A DNA stretch of 64,000 nucleotides from Saccharopolyspora dendranthemae (GCF_007829955.1 NZ_VIWX01000002.1:248001-312000), one strand, 5' to 3'; positions 49,863 to 59,905 are shown, counted from the first letter of the stretch. Numbers and translations: made by a program. Notes: generated from the letters alone by a model not told the origin.

Positions 49863-51355
49863 CTGGCCACCTCCACTCGGGCGTTGACGCGGGAGAACCG
49901 CAGTTCGGGATCGGTGACGTCGTCCGCCCGCAGCAGCTTGACGTCGGAGTGGTAGCTCAGCGAGGTCAGCCACGGCATCCGGTCGCCCTGCTTGGGCAGC
50001 TGGTCCACCGCGCGCTGGATGTAACCGGCGCCGAAGTCCAGGAACGGCCGCTGGGGCATCTCCGGATCGTTCGGGACCGGGCGGCAGACGTCCAGCCCGT
50101 AGCGGTCCATGTGGGTCAGCAGGCGGCAGAAGTGCTCGCACAGCAACCCGATCTTCAAGGTCCACGACGAGTTCGTGTACCCGATCGCGAAGGCCAGGTT
50201 CGGCACACCGGAGAGCATCATGCCCTTGTAGGCGATCGTGTCCGGCAGGTGCACCGGCTGGCCGTCGACCACCAGGGGCACGCCGCCGAAGGGCTGAACG
50301 TTGAGTCCGGTGGCGGTGATGATGATGTCCGCCTCGAGCTCAGCGCCGGAGGCCAGCCGCACGCCCCGCTCGGTGAAGGTCTCGATCTGGTCGGTCACCA
50401 CCGAGGCGTCGCCCCGCCGGATCACCTTGAACAGGTCGCCGTCGGGGACCGCGCACAGGCGCTGGTCCCACGGGTCGTAGGGCGGGTTGAAGTGCGTGTC
50501 GACCGGATAGCCCTCGGGCAGCGCCTTGATGTTGACGTAGCGGATCAGCTTGCGCGCTGCCTTCGGGAAGCGCTGGCAGAAGCTCCAGATCAGCCGCTGC
50601 TGCAGGATGTTCTTGCGCCGCGCGATCGCGTAGCCGCGTTCGGGGCCGAACAGCTTGCCCGCGATGTTGGCGACGGCGTCCTTCTTCGGGACCGGCATGA
50701 CGTAGGTCGGCGTGCGCTGCAGCATCGTCACGTGCGATGCGGTGTCGGCCATCGCGGGGACGATGGTCACGGCCGTCGCGCCGCTGCCGATCACCAGCAC
50801 CTTCTTGCCCGCGTGGTCCAGGTCCTCCGGCCAGTGCTGCGGGTGGACGATCGGGCCGCCGAAGCGCTCCCTGCCCTCGAAGTGCGGGGTGAAGCCCTCG
50901 TCGTAGCGGTAGTAGCCTCCCGCGCTGAAGATCCAGCGGGCGCTGAGCTGGTGGCGCGCACCGGTGTCCGGGTTCTCGACGTCGACCCGCCAGCGCGCCT
51001 GCTCCGACGACCACTGCGCGCCCACGACCTTGTGCTGGAAGCGGATGTGGGCTTCGAGGTCGTTCTCGGCGATGGTCTCGCGCAGGTAGTGCAGGATGCG
51101 CGGCGCCGAGGCGATCGACTCCTCGTCCCGCCACGGCTTGAACTCGTAGCCGAAGGTGTGCAGGTCGGAGTCGGAGCGGATGCCCGGGTACCGGAAGAGG
51201 TCCCACGTCCCGCCGGAAGCGGCGCGCGCCTCCAGGATGGCGAAGGACTTCGCCGGGTGGGAGGTCTTGAGGTAGCGGCCTGCGCCGATACCGGAGATGC
51301 CGGCCCCGACGACCAGGACGTCGAGGTGCTCGACCGGGGTTTCGGTGGTGGTCAC
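49859..51355 (-). CDS. Baeyer-Villiger-type flavin monooxygenase (MymA-like)
   Basis: A 498-aa FAD/NADPH monooxygenase. [12 protein letters not shown] (FAD, 16-27), the exact BVMO fingerprint [12 protein letters not shown] (F-x-G-x3-H-x3-W-P), [14 protein letters not shown] (NADPH) and [11 protein letters not shown] are present. GTG 51355 ([13 protein letters not shown]) is the start. It is the first gene of the coupled monooxygenase-hydrolase-SDR operon, which together could turn a ketone to an ester and then to an acid plus an alcohol. It is divergent from the PucR/CdaR-type regulator at 51429. Confidence 0.9.
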   Translation of the reverse strand: MTTTETPVEHLDVLVVGAGISGIGAGRYLKTSHPAKSFAILEARAASGGTWDLFRYPGIRSDSDLHTFGYEFKPWRDEESIASAPRILHYLRETIAENDLEAHIRFQHKVVGAQWSSEQARWRVDVENPDTGARHQLSARWIFSAGGYYRYDEGFTPHFEGRERFGGPIVHPQHWPEDLDHAGKKVLVIGSGATAVTIVPAMADTASHVTMLQRTPTYVMPVPKKDAVANIAGKLFGPERGYAIARRKNILQQRLIWSFCQRFPKAARKLIRYVNIKALPEGYPVDTHFNPPYDPWDQRLCAVPDGDLFKVIRRGDASVVTDQIETFTERGVRLASGAELEADIIITATGLNVQPFGGVPLVVDGQPVHLPDTIAYKGMMLSGVPNLAFAIGYTNSSWTLKIGLLCEHFCRLLTHMDRYGLDVCRPVPNDPEMPQRPFLDFGAGYIQRAVDQLPKQGDRMPWLTSLSYHSDVKLLRADDVTDPELRFSRVNARVEVAR

Positions 51356-51428
51356 GGTGATGCTCCCCGCCTGCCGACTGCTGTTCTCCGCAGCATGCCC
51401 GTCGACGGCGGAGTTGCGCCACAGCGAC

Positions 51429-52694
51429 ATGCACCAGCATCATGCGCTGGTGGTGCGAAGTGCTGCGTCGTCGGATTCGGGATGGCCGAGCGCGTCCCCG
51501 CGCGTGCGGGAGCTGTTCCGCCGGGGCGCGGAGATCGCGTTGAACCCGCACGCCGCGTGGGTCGAGGAGCTGCACGCGGCCGCTCTGGGCGGTGCGCGGG
51601 TGCGGCTGGTCGCCGAGGACCCCGTGCTGGCCGCGGCGACCCGTCGGGCCAACCTCGCGAACCTGCTGCACTGGGCGGCGGCCAACGTCCAGAACCCCGG
51701 CCGCCGGGTTCCGCCCAACACCCACTCCGAACTGCTCGACACGGCTCGCGACCTGGTGCGGCGCGGCCTGGACGAGACCGCGCTGGACTCCTACCGGACC
51801 GGGCAGAACGTCGCGTGGCGGCGCTGGATCGAGATCTGCTTCGGACTCACCGACGATCCGCAGGAGCTGCGCGAACTCCTCGACATCTCGGCGGTGTCGA
51901 TCGGCACGTTCATCGACGACACCATCGCCGCGGTCAGCGAACGCATGCAGCACGAACGCGACGAGCTCACCCGCGGTGCGCACGCCGAACGCCGGGCCGC
52001 GGTGACGCTGCTGCTGGAGGGTGCGCCGATCGGGCAGGCGCGGGCCGAGAGCAGACTCGGCTACCGGCTCGCCGGACCGCACACCGCGGTCATCCTCTGG
52101 AGCGGCGCGGGAGGGTCCGATCAGGTCGAGGCCGCCGCCGAGGCGGTGACGCGCGCGGCCGGCGCCGACCAGCGGCTGACCGTCATCGCCAGCGCGGCGG
52201 CGATGTGGGTGTGGCTGCCGGTCGCCACCGCGCCGCCCGCAGCGGAGCTCGCGGCGCGCCTCGCAGGCCACCCCGAGGTGCGCGTCGCGGTCGGCCGCCC
52301 GGGCAGGGGCGTCGAAGGCTTCCGGCGCAGTCACCTCGACGCCGCGACGACCCAGCGCATGGTCGCCCGGCTCACCTCGCCGCAGCAGGTGGCCCGCTAC
52401 CAGGACGTGCAGCTGGTCTCGTTGCTGACCAGCGAACCCACCCAGACCGACGAATTCCTCGCCGACACCCTCGGCGACCTCCAGCACGCCGACGCCGACA
52501 CCCGCACCGCCGTGCTGACCTACGTCCGCGAGCTCGGCAGCACGACCCGCACGGCCGAACGGCTCTACACCCACCGCAACACGGTCCTCCGCCGCCTCTC
52601 GCGGGCCGACGAGCTGCTCCCGCGCCCGCTCGCCGAGAACGCGCTCGCGGTGGCGGCCGCGCTGGAGACCCTCCACTGGAGCGGCACCCGGTAG
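51429..52694 (+). CDS. PucR/CdaR-family regulator of the BVMO operon
   Basis: A 421-aa protein with a C-terminal HTH_30 domain ([29 protein letters not shown]) and a GGDEF-like middle domain (VILWSGAGG...[19 protein letters not shown]) typical of CdaR/PucR regulators. The N-terminal part is an RsbRD-like helical sensor. ATG 51429 is the start, 73 bp from the divergent monooxygenase start, so it very likely controls that operon. Confidence 0.85.
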   Translation: MHQHHALVVRSAASSDSGWPSASPRVRELFRRGAEIALNPHAAWVEELHAAALGGARVRLVAEDPVLAAATRRANLANLLHWAAANVQNPGRRVPPNTHSELLDTARDLVRRGLDETALDSYRTGQNVAWRRWIEICFGLTDDPQELRELLDISAVSIGTFIDDTIAAVSERMQHERDELTRGAHAERRAAVTLLLEGAPIGQARAESRLGYRLAGPHTAVILWSGAGGSDQVEAAAEAVTRAAGADQRLTVIASAAAMWVWLPVATAPPAAELAARLAGHPEVRVAVGRPGRGVEGFRRSHLDAATTQRMVARLTSPQQVARYQDVQLVSLLTSEPTQTDEFLADTLGDLQHADADTRTAVLTYVRELGSTTRTAERLYTHRNTVLRRLSRADELLPRPLAENALAVAAALETLHWSGTR

Positions 52695-52699
52695 GCGGC

Positions 52700-53767
52700 T
52701 CAGGGGACGCGGCCGACTCCGGTGGCGAGCTCGTGCACCCGTCCTCCCGGGATGGGCGAGCGCAGCGGCGGGCTGGTCCCGCCCGCGCCCGAGCGCAGAC
52801 CGCGCACGAAGTCCGACACCGCGGTGGTGGAGCTGTGCCGAGGCGACCAGCCGAGCTCTTCCCGGGCGCGGCTGGTGTCCATCACCGGCAACCGGATGAA
52901 CGCCTCGAACAGGTGCGGTGACGCGGGAACCAGGTGCAGGTGCCAGGCCGCCGACAGCGCGGTGCGCACCAGCTGAGGGGGGACCGTGACCGGACGGGCC
53001 TGGAACAGGTCCGCCAGAGCGCTGGTGTCGATGACCGGGTCCGCCGCGACGTTGAAGGCACCGCCGTTCCCGGACCGGATGGCGAGCCGGTAGGCCTCGC
53101 CGACGTCGTCGCTGTGGATCGCTTGGAAGCGAAGGCCGGCCGGGATCGGCAGCGCAGGCAGGAGCTCGGGCCGCACGAGCGCGTTGGGCAGGAACGGCCC
53201 GATGAACAGGCGCCTCTGCTGCGTGGCGGACTCGGTCTTGAAGCAGAACGCGGTGCGCATCCGCGTGACGCCGATGTTCGGGTGGCGCTGCTCGAATCCG
53301 TCGAGGTAGCGCTCCAGGTAGGCCTTCTCGGCGCTGTAGGCGGCGTTGGGCCACCCGTGGGTCGGCCAGCTCTCGTTGACCGGCCGTCCGGCAGGGCCCG
53401 GTGAGTAGGCGGCGACCGAGGAGGCGTAGACGATGCTGCGCACACCGGCGGCAGCGGCTGCCTCGAACACCCGGATGCTCCCGAGCACGTTGTTGCGCCA
53501 CGTCACCACGGGATCGTGCGTGGGCTGGAACAACCAGGCGAGGTGGACCACGGTGTCCGCCGAGGTGAACCGCCCGACGAGGTCGTCCTCGCGGATGTCG
53601 GTGCGCTCCCAGGCGATTCCGGTGCCGAGCTCCGCAGGTTCGCGGCGCGAGAGCGCCGTGATCGATTCCACCCCGGAGTCCCCGCGCAGCGCTTCCACGA
53701 CGCTGGTCCCGATGTTGCCGGTGGCGCCGACGATCGCGACTCGCCGGGCGCTCGCGGACGCTGCCAT
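52700..53767 (-). CDS. NAD-dependent epimerase/dehydratase (extended SDR)
   Basis: A 355-aa extended SDR: IVGATGNIGTSVVEAL (13-28), VVHLAW near 75, Ser in VYASSVAAYS and the Tyr-Lys pair in AAYSAEKAYLERYL near 150. ATG 53767 is the chosen start. Nucleotide sugars are the usual substrates, but many actinobacterial members act on other small molecules. It is convergent with the PucR gene (5-bp gap) and divergent from the zinc dehydrogenase gene. Confidence 0.85.
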   Translation of the reverse strand: MAASASARRVAIVGATGNIGTSVVEALRGDSGVESITALSRREPAELGTGIAWERTDIREDDLVGRFTSADTVVHLAWLFQPTHDPVVTWRNNVLGSIRVFEAAAAAGVRSIVYASSVAAYSPGPAGRPVNESWPTHGWPNAAYSAEKAYLERYLDGFEQRHPNIGVTRMRTAFCFKTESATQQRRLFIGPFLPNALVRPELLPALPIPAGLRFQAIHSDDVGEAYRLAIRSGNGGAFNVAADPVIDTSALADLFQARPVTVPPQLVRTALSAAWHLHLVPASPHLFEAFIRLPVMDTSRAREELGWSPRHSSTTAVSDFVRGLRSGAGGTSPPLRSPIPGGRVHELATGVGRVP

Positions 53768-53910
53768 GAGTCCTCCTGGGATCGGGTGCGAACGCTCCCC
53801 AGTCGGTTTCCCCGCATCCTGCGGTGCAAACTCGCGCCCGCCTCCCGGCCACGTTTGGACCGCAGGGCTACCGGAAAGACGGTGTGGTGCGACCAACCGA
53901 GGAGGTGGCT

Positions 53911-55092
53911 GTGAAGGCGTTGACCTGGCACGGACCGCGAGATGTGCGGATCGAGGACGTGCCCGACCCCGAGCTGGAGGCCGGCACGGACGCGATCATC
54001 CGCGTGACCAGCAGCGGGCTCTGCGGTTCCGACCTGCACCTCTACGAGGTGCTGGCGCCCTTCCTCGATCCCGGCGACGTCCTCGGCCACGAACCGATGG
54101 GCGTGGTGGAGGAAACCGGGTCGGCGGTGCAGCACATCGCACCCGGGGACCGCGTGGTCGTCCCGTTCAACATCTCCTGCGGGCACTGCTGGATGTGCGA
54201 CCGCGGTCTGTTCGCCCAGTGCGAGACCACCCAGGTGCGCGAGCAGGGCAGCGGGGCCGCGCTGTTCGGCTACACCAAGCTCTACGGCAGCGTTCCCGGT
54301 GGCCAGGCCGAGTACCTGCGCGTCCCGCAAGCCCAGTTCGGGCCGATCAAGGTCCCGGAAGGCCCGCCCGACGAGCAGTTCCTCTTCCTCTCGGACGTGC
54401 TGCCCACCGCCTGGCAGGCCGTGGAGTACGCCGAGGTCCCCGAGGGCGGCACGGTGGCCGTGTTCGGGCTCGGCCCTATCGGGCAGATGGCCGCGCGGAT
54501 CGCCCAGCACCGCGGGTTCCGCGCCCTCGGCGTCGACCGCGTCCCGGAACGGCTGAACATGGCCCAGCGCCACGGGGTTCGCACGATCGACGCCGCGCAG
54601 GAGGACGACGTCCCGGGCGCGGTGCGCGAACTGACCGACGGCCGGGGCGCGGACTCGGTGATCGACGCCGTCGGCATGGAGGCGCACGGCTCACCGGTCG
54701 CCGAGCTGGGGCAGAAGGTCGCGGGTGTCCTGCCCGATTCCGTCGCCGAACCGCTGATGTCGAAGGCCGGCGTGGACCGGCTTTCCGCGCTGCACCAGTG
54801 CATCGACAGCGTCCGCCGTGCGGGCACGATCTCGCTCAGCGGCGTCTACGGCGGGATGGCCGACCCGATGCCCATGCTCACCCTCTTCGACAAGGGCGTT
54901 CGGCTCGCGATGGGTCAGGCGCACGTGAAGCGGTGGATCCCGGACCTGCTGCCGCTCGTCGGCCACGAGTCCGACCCGCTCGGCATCCGGGACCTCACCA
55001 CCCACCGCCTCCCGCTGGGGGACGCGCCGCAGGCCTACGACACCTTCCAGCGCAAGGAGGACGGCGCCATCAAGATGGTCTTCGAGCCCTGA
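53911..55092 (+). CDS. Zinc-dependent alcohol/formaldehyde dehydrogenase-like enzyme
   Basis: A 393-aa medium-chain dehydrogenase of the glutathione-independent formaldehyde-dehydrogenase type. The catalytic zinc site is SSGLCGSDLHLYE with GHEPMGVV, the structural zinc cluster is CGHCWMCDRGLFAQC, and the cofactor site is VFGLGPIGQMAAR near 180. A GAGGAGG ribosome site precedes GTG 53911. The insert YTKLYGSVPGGQAEYLRVP is typical of FdhA-like proteins. Possibly a general aldehyde/alcohol dehydrogenase; its substrate is unknown. Confidence 0.88.
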   Translation: MKALTWHGPRDVRIEDVPDPELEAGTDAIIRVTSSGLCGSDLHLYEVLAPFLDPGDVLGHEPMGVVEETGSAVQHIAPGDRVVVPFNISCGHCWMCDRGLFAQCETTQVREQGSGAALFGYTKLYGSVPGGQAEYLRVPQAQFGPIKVPEGPPDEQFLFLSDVLPTAWQAVEYAEVPEGGTVAVFGLGPIGQMAARIAQHRGFRALGVDRVPERLNMAQRHGVRTIDAAQEDDVPGAVRELTDGRGADSVIDAVGMEAHGSPVAELGQKVAGVLPDSVAEPLMSKAGVDRLSALHQCIDSVRRAGTISLSGVYGGMADPMPMLTLFDKGVRLAMGQAHVKRWIPDLLPLVGHESDPLGIRDLTTHRLPLGDAPQAYDTFQRKEDGAIKMVFEP

Positions 55093-55132
55093 GCGATGAG
55101 CGCTTCCCGGACGGGCGGCACCGCCTTCCGGC

Positions 55133-56422
55133 TCAGGCCTCGTCGAGGGTGAAGGGGAGGAGTTCGATGCACCGGTCGAACTTCCCGCGCAGGTCCTCCT
55201 CGTCCTCGGCTCCGAGGTAGACGGCGAACAGCTCGTAGCTGTAGCTGTCCTGGGCGGGCAGTTCCGAGAGCCGATGCCCGGGCTCGGCGATGATGTCCAC
55301 CGTTGCGCCCGGGACCTCCTCCCGGACTCGCGCGAGGTCGGCCTCGGACGGCGTCGCGGTGACGAACGCGTCCTGGAAGACGCGCTGGAACCACTTCGCC
55401 GCGACCCGCTGCCGGCCTCCGCGATCCGGCAAGGTCGGCTTCTCGCCGACGGACAGCTGCACCATCGCCTGGTGGTTGGGCAAGCCGTCGACGAGCTCGA
55501 AGAGCGGAGCGTGCGACTGCGACAGCCTGGGATTGATCTCCAGGACGTTGAGCGCGTCGCTCTCGGTGTCCCAGAAGAACTCGATGTTGAAGGTCGAGTC
55601 GTCGAGTCCGATGTGCTCGATCACGTCCTGGCTGATCTGGGTGGCCCGGTTCTGCACCTGTTCCGGCACCCCGCTCGGGTACTGGAAGCGCAGGAAGCTG
55701 GAGGTGTCCGGGTAGCACACCGAGTCCACGATGCCGTAGACGTGCGCGCGCCCGCCGTGCACGTAGCCCTCGGTGGTGATCTGCTCGCCCCGGACGGTTT
55801 CCTCGGCCAGGCAGGCCATTCCGCCGGTCTCCTCGATCTCCGGGGGCAGCTCCAGCTTCGACAGCAGGAAGTCGAAGGCACGTCCGACATCACCGATGCC
55901 GTCGCGGATGTCGGCGACCCTGGCGCGCAGCTCCTCGCTGTCGTTGGCCTTGAACGCCAGGTCGGACGAGTAGGACTTCACCGGCTTGAGCCACACCGGG
56001 AACCGCATGCCGGGAGGGGTTTCCGGGTTGTCCAGATCGACGATCGCGAAAGAGGGGTGGGCGTCGGTGACCTCGCGCTGGACCAAACGGCTCCAGAACT
56101 TGTGCTCGCACTTGACCACGGCTTCCAGGCTCGGTCCCGGCAGGCCGTTCTGGGTGGCGAGGATCGGCACCATCGAGCTCACCGGGAAGTCCCAGTAGCC
56201 GACGATCGCGTGGACCGGCTCCGGGAAGTTCTCGATCCGTTCCTGCGCATCGGCCAGCAGCTGCTCCAGCCCGGTGTCGCCGTACATCAGGGTCTCCTTG
56301 TCCAGGAGCGGGTGGAGCCGGTACGGCGCGAGGTGCTCGAGCTCCTGCATCAGGGCGAAGTTGCGCTCGTCGGGTCCCAGCAAGAAGACGTTCTTCGGCT
56401 GCTCAGTTCCACCACGTTCCAT
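55133..56422 (-). CDS. ATP-grasp ligase-like protein
   Basis: A 429-aa ATP-grasp protein. It shows an N-terminal pre-ATP-grasp domain (NVFLLGPDERNFALMQEL), the lid/phosphate region FPVWLKPVKSYSSDLAFK near 155, and metal-binding FNIEFFWDTESDALNVLEINPRLSQSH near 290 with the N-E-N-x-R-type motif (EINPR). It resembles carboxylate-amine ligases that join an amino acid or acid to an amine. The start is uncertain (ATG 56422 or 56434) because TATGGAAC is repeated there. It is a single gene, divergent from the TPP enzyme. Confidence 0.75.
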   Translation of the reverse strand: MERGGTEQPKNVFLLGPDERNFALMQELEHLAPYRLHPLLDKETLMYGDTGLEQLLADAQERIENFPEPVHAIVGYWDFPVSSMVPILATQNGLPGPSLEAVVKCEHKFWSRLVQREVTDAHPSFAIVDLDNPETPPGMRFPVWLKPVKSYSSDLAFKANDSEELRARVADIRDGIGDVGRAFDFLLSKLELPPEIEETGGMACLAEETVRGEQITTEGYVHGGRAHVYGIVDSVCYPDTSSFLRFQYPSGVPEQVQNRATQISQDVIEHIGLDDSTFNIEFFWDTESDALNVLEINPRLSQSHAPLFELVDGLPNHQAMVQLSVGEKPTLPDRGGRQRVAAKWFQRVFQDAFVTATPSEADLARVREEVPGATVDIIAEPGHRLSELPAQDSYSYELFAVYLGAEDEEDLRGKFDRCIELLPFTLDEA

Positions 56423-56725
56423 ACCCGGTTCCATACCCGGATCCACGATCGTCAACCACACGATCGCCGATCAGGCTCGTCACACCACCGCCATGAGGCG
56501 GGGGCGATCGCGTCCACTGCGTGGCCCCGGTCTCGTGCGGACTCGGCTGATCGGCGTCCTGTTCGCCGTCGACCCGGCTTTCCCGCTGCTGCACCGGGGG
56601 AGTGCTCGACCCGGTGAGTGGCGAGACCCGCCCCGGCTGAGGGATCGAACGATCGGTTTGGCACCCGGTGATCCGGGTAGGCGGAGTGGGGACGACGCCT
56701 ACACGGACGATCGGAGTGTGCGGCA
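56423..56725. promoter_or_regulatory. Intergenic control region with a SigB-like promoter
   Basis: No gene is supported. GTTT (56656-56659) and GGGTA (56675-56679), spaced 15 bp, match the actinobacterial SigB-type consensus GTTT-N14-16-GGGTA. They lie about 47 bp upstream of ATG 56726. Confidence 0.45.
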
Positions 56726-58510
56726 ATGGCCGAGAAGGTGGCCGACTACCTGCTGCGACGCCTGCGGACCTGGGGTGTGGAGCACGTCTTCGCCTACCCG
56801 GGTGACGGCATCAACGGGATCCTCGCTGCGTGGGAACGGGCGGACGACGACCCGCGGTTCATCCAGGCCCGGCACGAGGAGCTCGCCGCGTTCGAAGCGG
56901 TGGGCTACGCGAAGTTCTCCGGCGAGGTCGGGGTCTGCGCGGCGACCGGCGGGCCGGGTGCGATCCACCTGCTCAACGGGCTCTACGACGCCAAGCTCGA
57001 CCACGTGCCCGTGGTGGCGATCGTCGGGCAGCAAGCGAGCACTTCGCTGGGCGGCGCCTACCAGCAGGAGGTGGACCTGTCCTCGTTGTACAAGGACGTC
57101 GCCGAGTACGTGCAGTTCGTGTCCACCCCGGAACAGCTGCCGAACGCGCTGGACCGCGCGATGCGCACGTCCTGCGCGCGCCGCACCGTCACCGCGCTCA
57201 TCATCCCGAACGACGTGCAGGAGCTGGACTACTCACCGCCGACGCACGCGTTCAAGATGATCCCGTCCAGCGTCGGGATCTCCGAGGCGGTCACGACGCC
57301 GGCCGAGGAGGACCTGGACCGCGCCGCCGAGGTGCTCAACTCCGGCGAGCGGGTGGCGATCATGGTGGGTCAGGGCGCGCGGAAGGCGGCCGGCGAGGTC
57401 ACCGCGGTGGCCGACGCGCTCGGCGCCGGGGTGTCGAAGGCGTTGCTGGGCAAGGACGTGCTGCCCGACGACCTGCCGTGGGCGACGGGAGCATCGGGTC
57501 TGCTGGGCACGCGGCCGTCGTGGGAGCTGATGCGCGACTGCGACACGCTGCTGATGATCGGCGCGAGCTTCCCCTACAGCCAGTTCCTGCCGGAGTTCGA
57601 GCAAGCCCGGGCCGTGCAGATCGACATCGATCCGACGATGATCGGGATGCGTTATCCGTTCGAGGTGAACCTGCTCGGCGACGCGAAGGCGACCTTGTCG
57701 GCCCTGCTGCCCCGCCTGCGTCGCAAGGAGGACCGCTCGTGGCGGGAGAAGGTCGAGCGCGGCGTGAGCGACTGGTGGGAGCTCATGGAGCGCCGGGCCG
57801 GGGTCGAGGCCGAACCGCTCAACCCGGAGCGGGTGTTCCACGAGCTCTCGCCTCAGCTGCCGGATGACGCCATCATCACCGCGGACTCCGGTTCGGCCGC
57901 CAACTGGTACGCCCGGCACCTGCGCGTGCGCGGCGACATCCGCTGCTCGCTGTCGGGCACCCTGGCGACCATGGGGTCCGGCGCGCCGTACGCCACGGGC
58001 GCGAAGTTCGCCCACCCGGATCGGCCGGTGATCGCTCTGGTCGGCGATGGTGCGATGCAGATGAACGGCATCAACGAGCTCATCACCATCGGGCAGCACT
58101 GGCGCGAGTGGGAGGACCCGCGCGTGGTGGTCGGCGTGCTCAACAACGGCGACCTCAACCAGGTCACCTGGGAGATGCGCGCCCTCAACGGGGCTCCGCA
58201 GTTCATCCCCTCGCAACGACTTCCCGGTTTCGACTACGCGGAGTTCGCGCGCAACGCGGGTTTCCGCAGCATCCGTGTCGCCGATCCGGACAGCGTCGCC
58301 GACGCCTGGACGGAGGCGTTGCGCAGCGACCGTCCCTGCCTGGTCGAGTTCGTCACCGACCCGACCGTGCCACCGATCCCGCCGCAGGCGGATTGGAGCC
58401 AGGTCGAGTCGATGGCCGAGGCGATGCTCAAGGGTGATCCCGAGGCGTGGTCGGTGGTCAAGGAGGGCGTGAAGTCCAAGGCTCAGGACTACCTCCCGGG
58501 CCGGGGCTGA
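56726..58510 (+). CDS. TPP-dependent pyruvate-oxidase/PoxB-like enzyme
   Basis: A 594-aa thiamine-diphosphate enzyme: FAYPGDGINGIL (N-terminal), catalytic Glu in ARHEELAAFEAVGYAKF near 51, middle FAD/cofactor-like domain, and the TPP-Mg motif GDGAMQMNGINELITIGQHW...NNGDLNQ near 435-475. The pattern fits the thiamine-pyrophosphate-requiring group related to PoxB and acetolactate synthases. A SigB-like promoter upstream suggests stress or stationary-phase expression. Products could be acetate/CO2 (PoxB type) but that is unproven. Confidence 0.85.
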   Translation: MAEKVADYLLRRLRTWGVEHVFAYPGDGINGILAAWERADDDPRFIQARHEELAAFEAVGYAKFSGEVGVCAATGGPGAIHLLNGLYDAKLDHVPVVAIVGQQASTSLGGAYQQEVDLSSLYKDVAEYVQFVSTPEQLPNALDRAMRTSCARRTVTALIIPNDVQELDYSPPTHAFKMIPSSVGISEAVTTPAEEDLDRAAEVLNSGERVAIMVGQGARKAAGEVTAVADALGAGVSKALLGKDVLPDDLPWATGASGLLGTRPSWELMRDCDTLLMIGASFPYSQFLPEFEQARAVQIDIDPTMIGMRYPFEVNLLGDAKATLSALLPRLRRKEDRSWREKVERGVSDWWELMERRAGVEAEPLNPERVFHELSPQLPDDAIITADSGSAANWYARHLRVRGDIRCSLSGTLATMGSGAPYATGAKFAHPDRPVIALVGDGAMQMNGINELITIGQHWREWEDPRVVVGVLNNGDLNQVTWEMRALNGAPQFIPSQRLPGFDYAEFARNAGFRSIRVADPDSVADAWTEALRSDRPCLVEFVTDPTVPPIPPQADWSQVESMAEAMLKGDPEAWSVVKEGVKSKAQDYLPGRG

Positions 58511-58526
58511 CAGCGCGGCCGTAGAA

Positions 58527-58567
58527 CGAAAGCCGCCGCCGGTGGGGATGACCGGCGGCGGCTTTCG
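58527..58567. terminator. Strong hairpin terminator after the TPP enzyme
   Basis: CGAAAGCCGCCGCCGGT (58527-58543) and its perfect complement 58551-58567 close a 7-nt loop. Confidence 0.75.
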
Positions 58568-58590
58568 AGGTCGGTGTGGGGCTTCGCGAA

Positions 58591-58782
58591 TCAGCGGTGC
58601 CTGTGCGGTCCCGATTCCGGCGGAACGCGCGGGCCCGTGTGGAGCAGGCGGTTGGCCCTCCCGGTGCGCCGCGCCGGAGGCACGTCGTTCGCGGAGGCCT
58701 CGTTCTTCGGCTTCATCGGGTTGTGCTGCGCGACCTCGTCGCGCATCCGCTGCGTCAGCTGGCGGAGCTTGTCAACGGCCAT
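58591..58782 (-). CDS. Small basic protein (63 aa), unknown function
   Basis: ATG 58782 has an excellent ribosome site (GAGGAGGAAG) 6 nt away. The product MAVDKLRQLTQRMRDEVAQHN begins with an amphipathic helix and continues into a disordered, Arg/Pro-rich tail. It is not a recognisable family. It converges on the TPP-enzyme terminator and stands about 120 bp from the F420 oxidoreductase gene on the same strand. Probably real because of the ribosome site. Confidence 0.6.
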   Translation of the reverse strand: MAVDKLRQLTQRMRDEVAQHNPMKPKNEASANDVPPARRTGRANRLLHTGPRVPPESGPHRHR

Positions 58783-58927
58783 GGTGCTTCCTCCTCGTCG
58801 TGGCTCTTGCGCTCCCGCCCCTCGGGTTGGCAGCGGTGGCGGAGGTCAAACTCGCAACCGGAGTCGGACTTCTCACTTGCGCGGGCGGCGCGGGCGGCTG
58901 AAACCCCTTGCCCCAGCGAGAGGAACC

Positions 58928-59905
58928 TCAGCTCCCGGCGGCTTCGCGCAAGGCGGGCAGGAGCTTCTCGCGGGCGAAACCGAAGAAGCCGGCGGGATCT
59001 TCGTCCACACCGACCTGGACCAGGGCGACGTCGGTGAATCCCGCGCGCCAGTACGTCTTCATCGACTCGACGATCGGTTCGACGTCCGGCCCGCAGGGGA
59101 TCGCGGCCGTCACGTCCTCGAGCCGCACGTGCTGGGTGGCGGCCGCGAAGCCCGCGGTTCCCGGGAGCTCGGCGTTGACCTTCCAGCCACCGGCGAACCA
59201 GCGGAACTGCGCCAACGCGCGCTTGGCGGCCGCATCGGACGAGGGGTCCCAGCAGATCGGTTGCTGGCCGTACTTGCGCTGGCCCCCACCGGTCGCCGCG
59301 TCCCAGCCCTGGCAGAGCGCTTCCTCCGGTTGAACGGCGATCATCGCGTCGGAATGCGGTGCGAAGCGCTGCACCGACTGGTCGCCCGAGACAGCGGTGC
59401 CGATCGGGACCCGCTGGTCCGGCAAGTCCCACAGCTTCGCCGAATCGACCCGGTAATGATCGCCGGTGAAGTTCACGTAACCGCCATCGAAGAGCGAGGA
59501 GATGATGCGGAGCGACTCCTCGAGCATCTCGTGGCGCACGTTCACCGGTGGCCAGCCCTGCCCGATGACGTGCTCGTTGAGGTTCTCACCCGCGCCGACA
59601 CCCAGCGTGAACCGGTCTTCCGACAGCAGGCCGATGGTGGCGGCCTTCTGGGCGACGACGGCGGGGTGATAGCGCATGATCGGCGCGGTGACGAAGCTCA
59701 GCAGATCCATCCGCTCCGTCGCCTGCGTGACGGCCCCCAGCACGCTCCACGCGTACGGCGAGTGCGCCTGCTCGTCCAGCCACGGCGAGTAGTGGTCGCT
59801 CATGACGGCGAAGTCGAACCCGGCGCGCTCAGCGGCGGCGGCGTGCTTGACCAGCTCGCGCGGCCCCGATTGCTCGGTCATCAGCGTGTACCCGAACCGA
59901 ACCAT
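58928..59905 (-). CDS. F420-dependent LLM-class oxidoreductase (glucose-6-phosphate-dehydrogenase type)
   Basis: A 325-aa luciferase-like enzyme of the F420-dependent group: MVRFGYTLMTEQSGPRELV, VMSDHYSPWLDEQAHSPYAWS (F420 binding), FTLGVGAGENLNEHVIG, and KLWDLPDQRVPIGTAVSG. This is the TIGR03557-like pattern related to F420-dependent glucose-6-phosphate dehydrogenases. ATG 59905 has GGAGG 9 nt upstream. It may reduce or oxidise a sugar phosphate or another substrate with F420. F420-dependent enzymes fit an actinomycete. Confidence 0.85.
   Translation of the reverse strand: MVRFGYTLMTEQSGPRELVKHAAAAERAGFDFAVMSDHYSPWLDEQAHSPYAWSVLGAVTQATERMDLLSFVTAPIMRYHPAVVAQKAATIGLLSEDRFTLGVGAGENLNEHVIGQGWPPVNVRHEMLEESLRIISSLFDGGYVNFTGDHYRVDSAKLWDLPDQRVPIGTAVSGDQSVQRFAPHSDAMIAVQPEEALCQGWDAATGGGQRKYGQQPICWDPSSDAAAKRALAQFRWFAGGWKVNAELPGTAGFAAATQHVRLEDVTAAIPCGPDVEPIVESMKTYWRAGFTDVALVQVGVDEDPAGFFGFAREKLLPALREAAGS

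Noticed and set aside
55621..56111. Small minus frames over the ATP-grasp gene
   Set aside because: Shadow frames within a well-supported ATP-grasp coding sequence.
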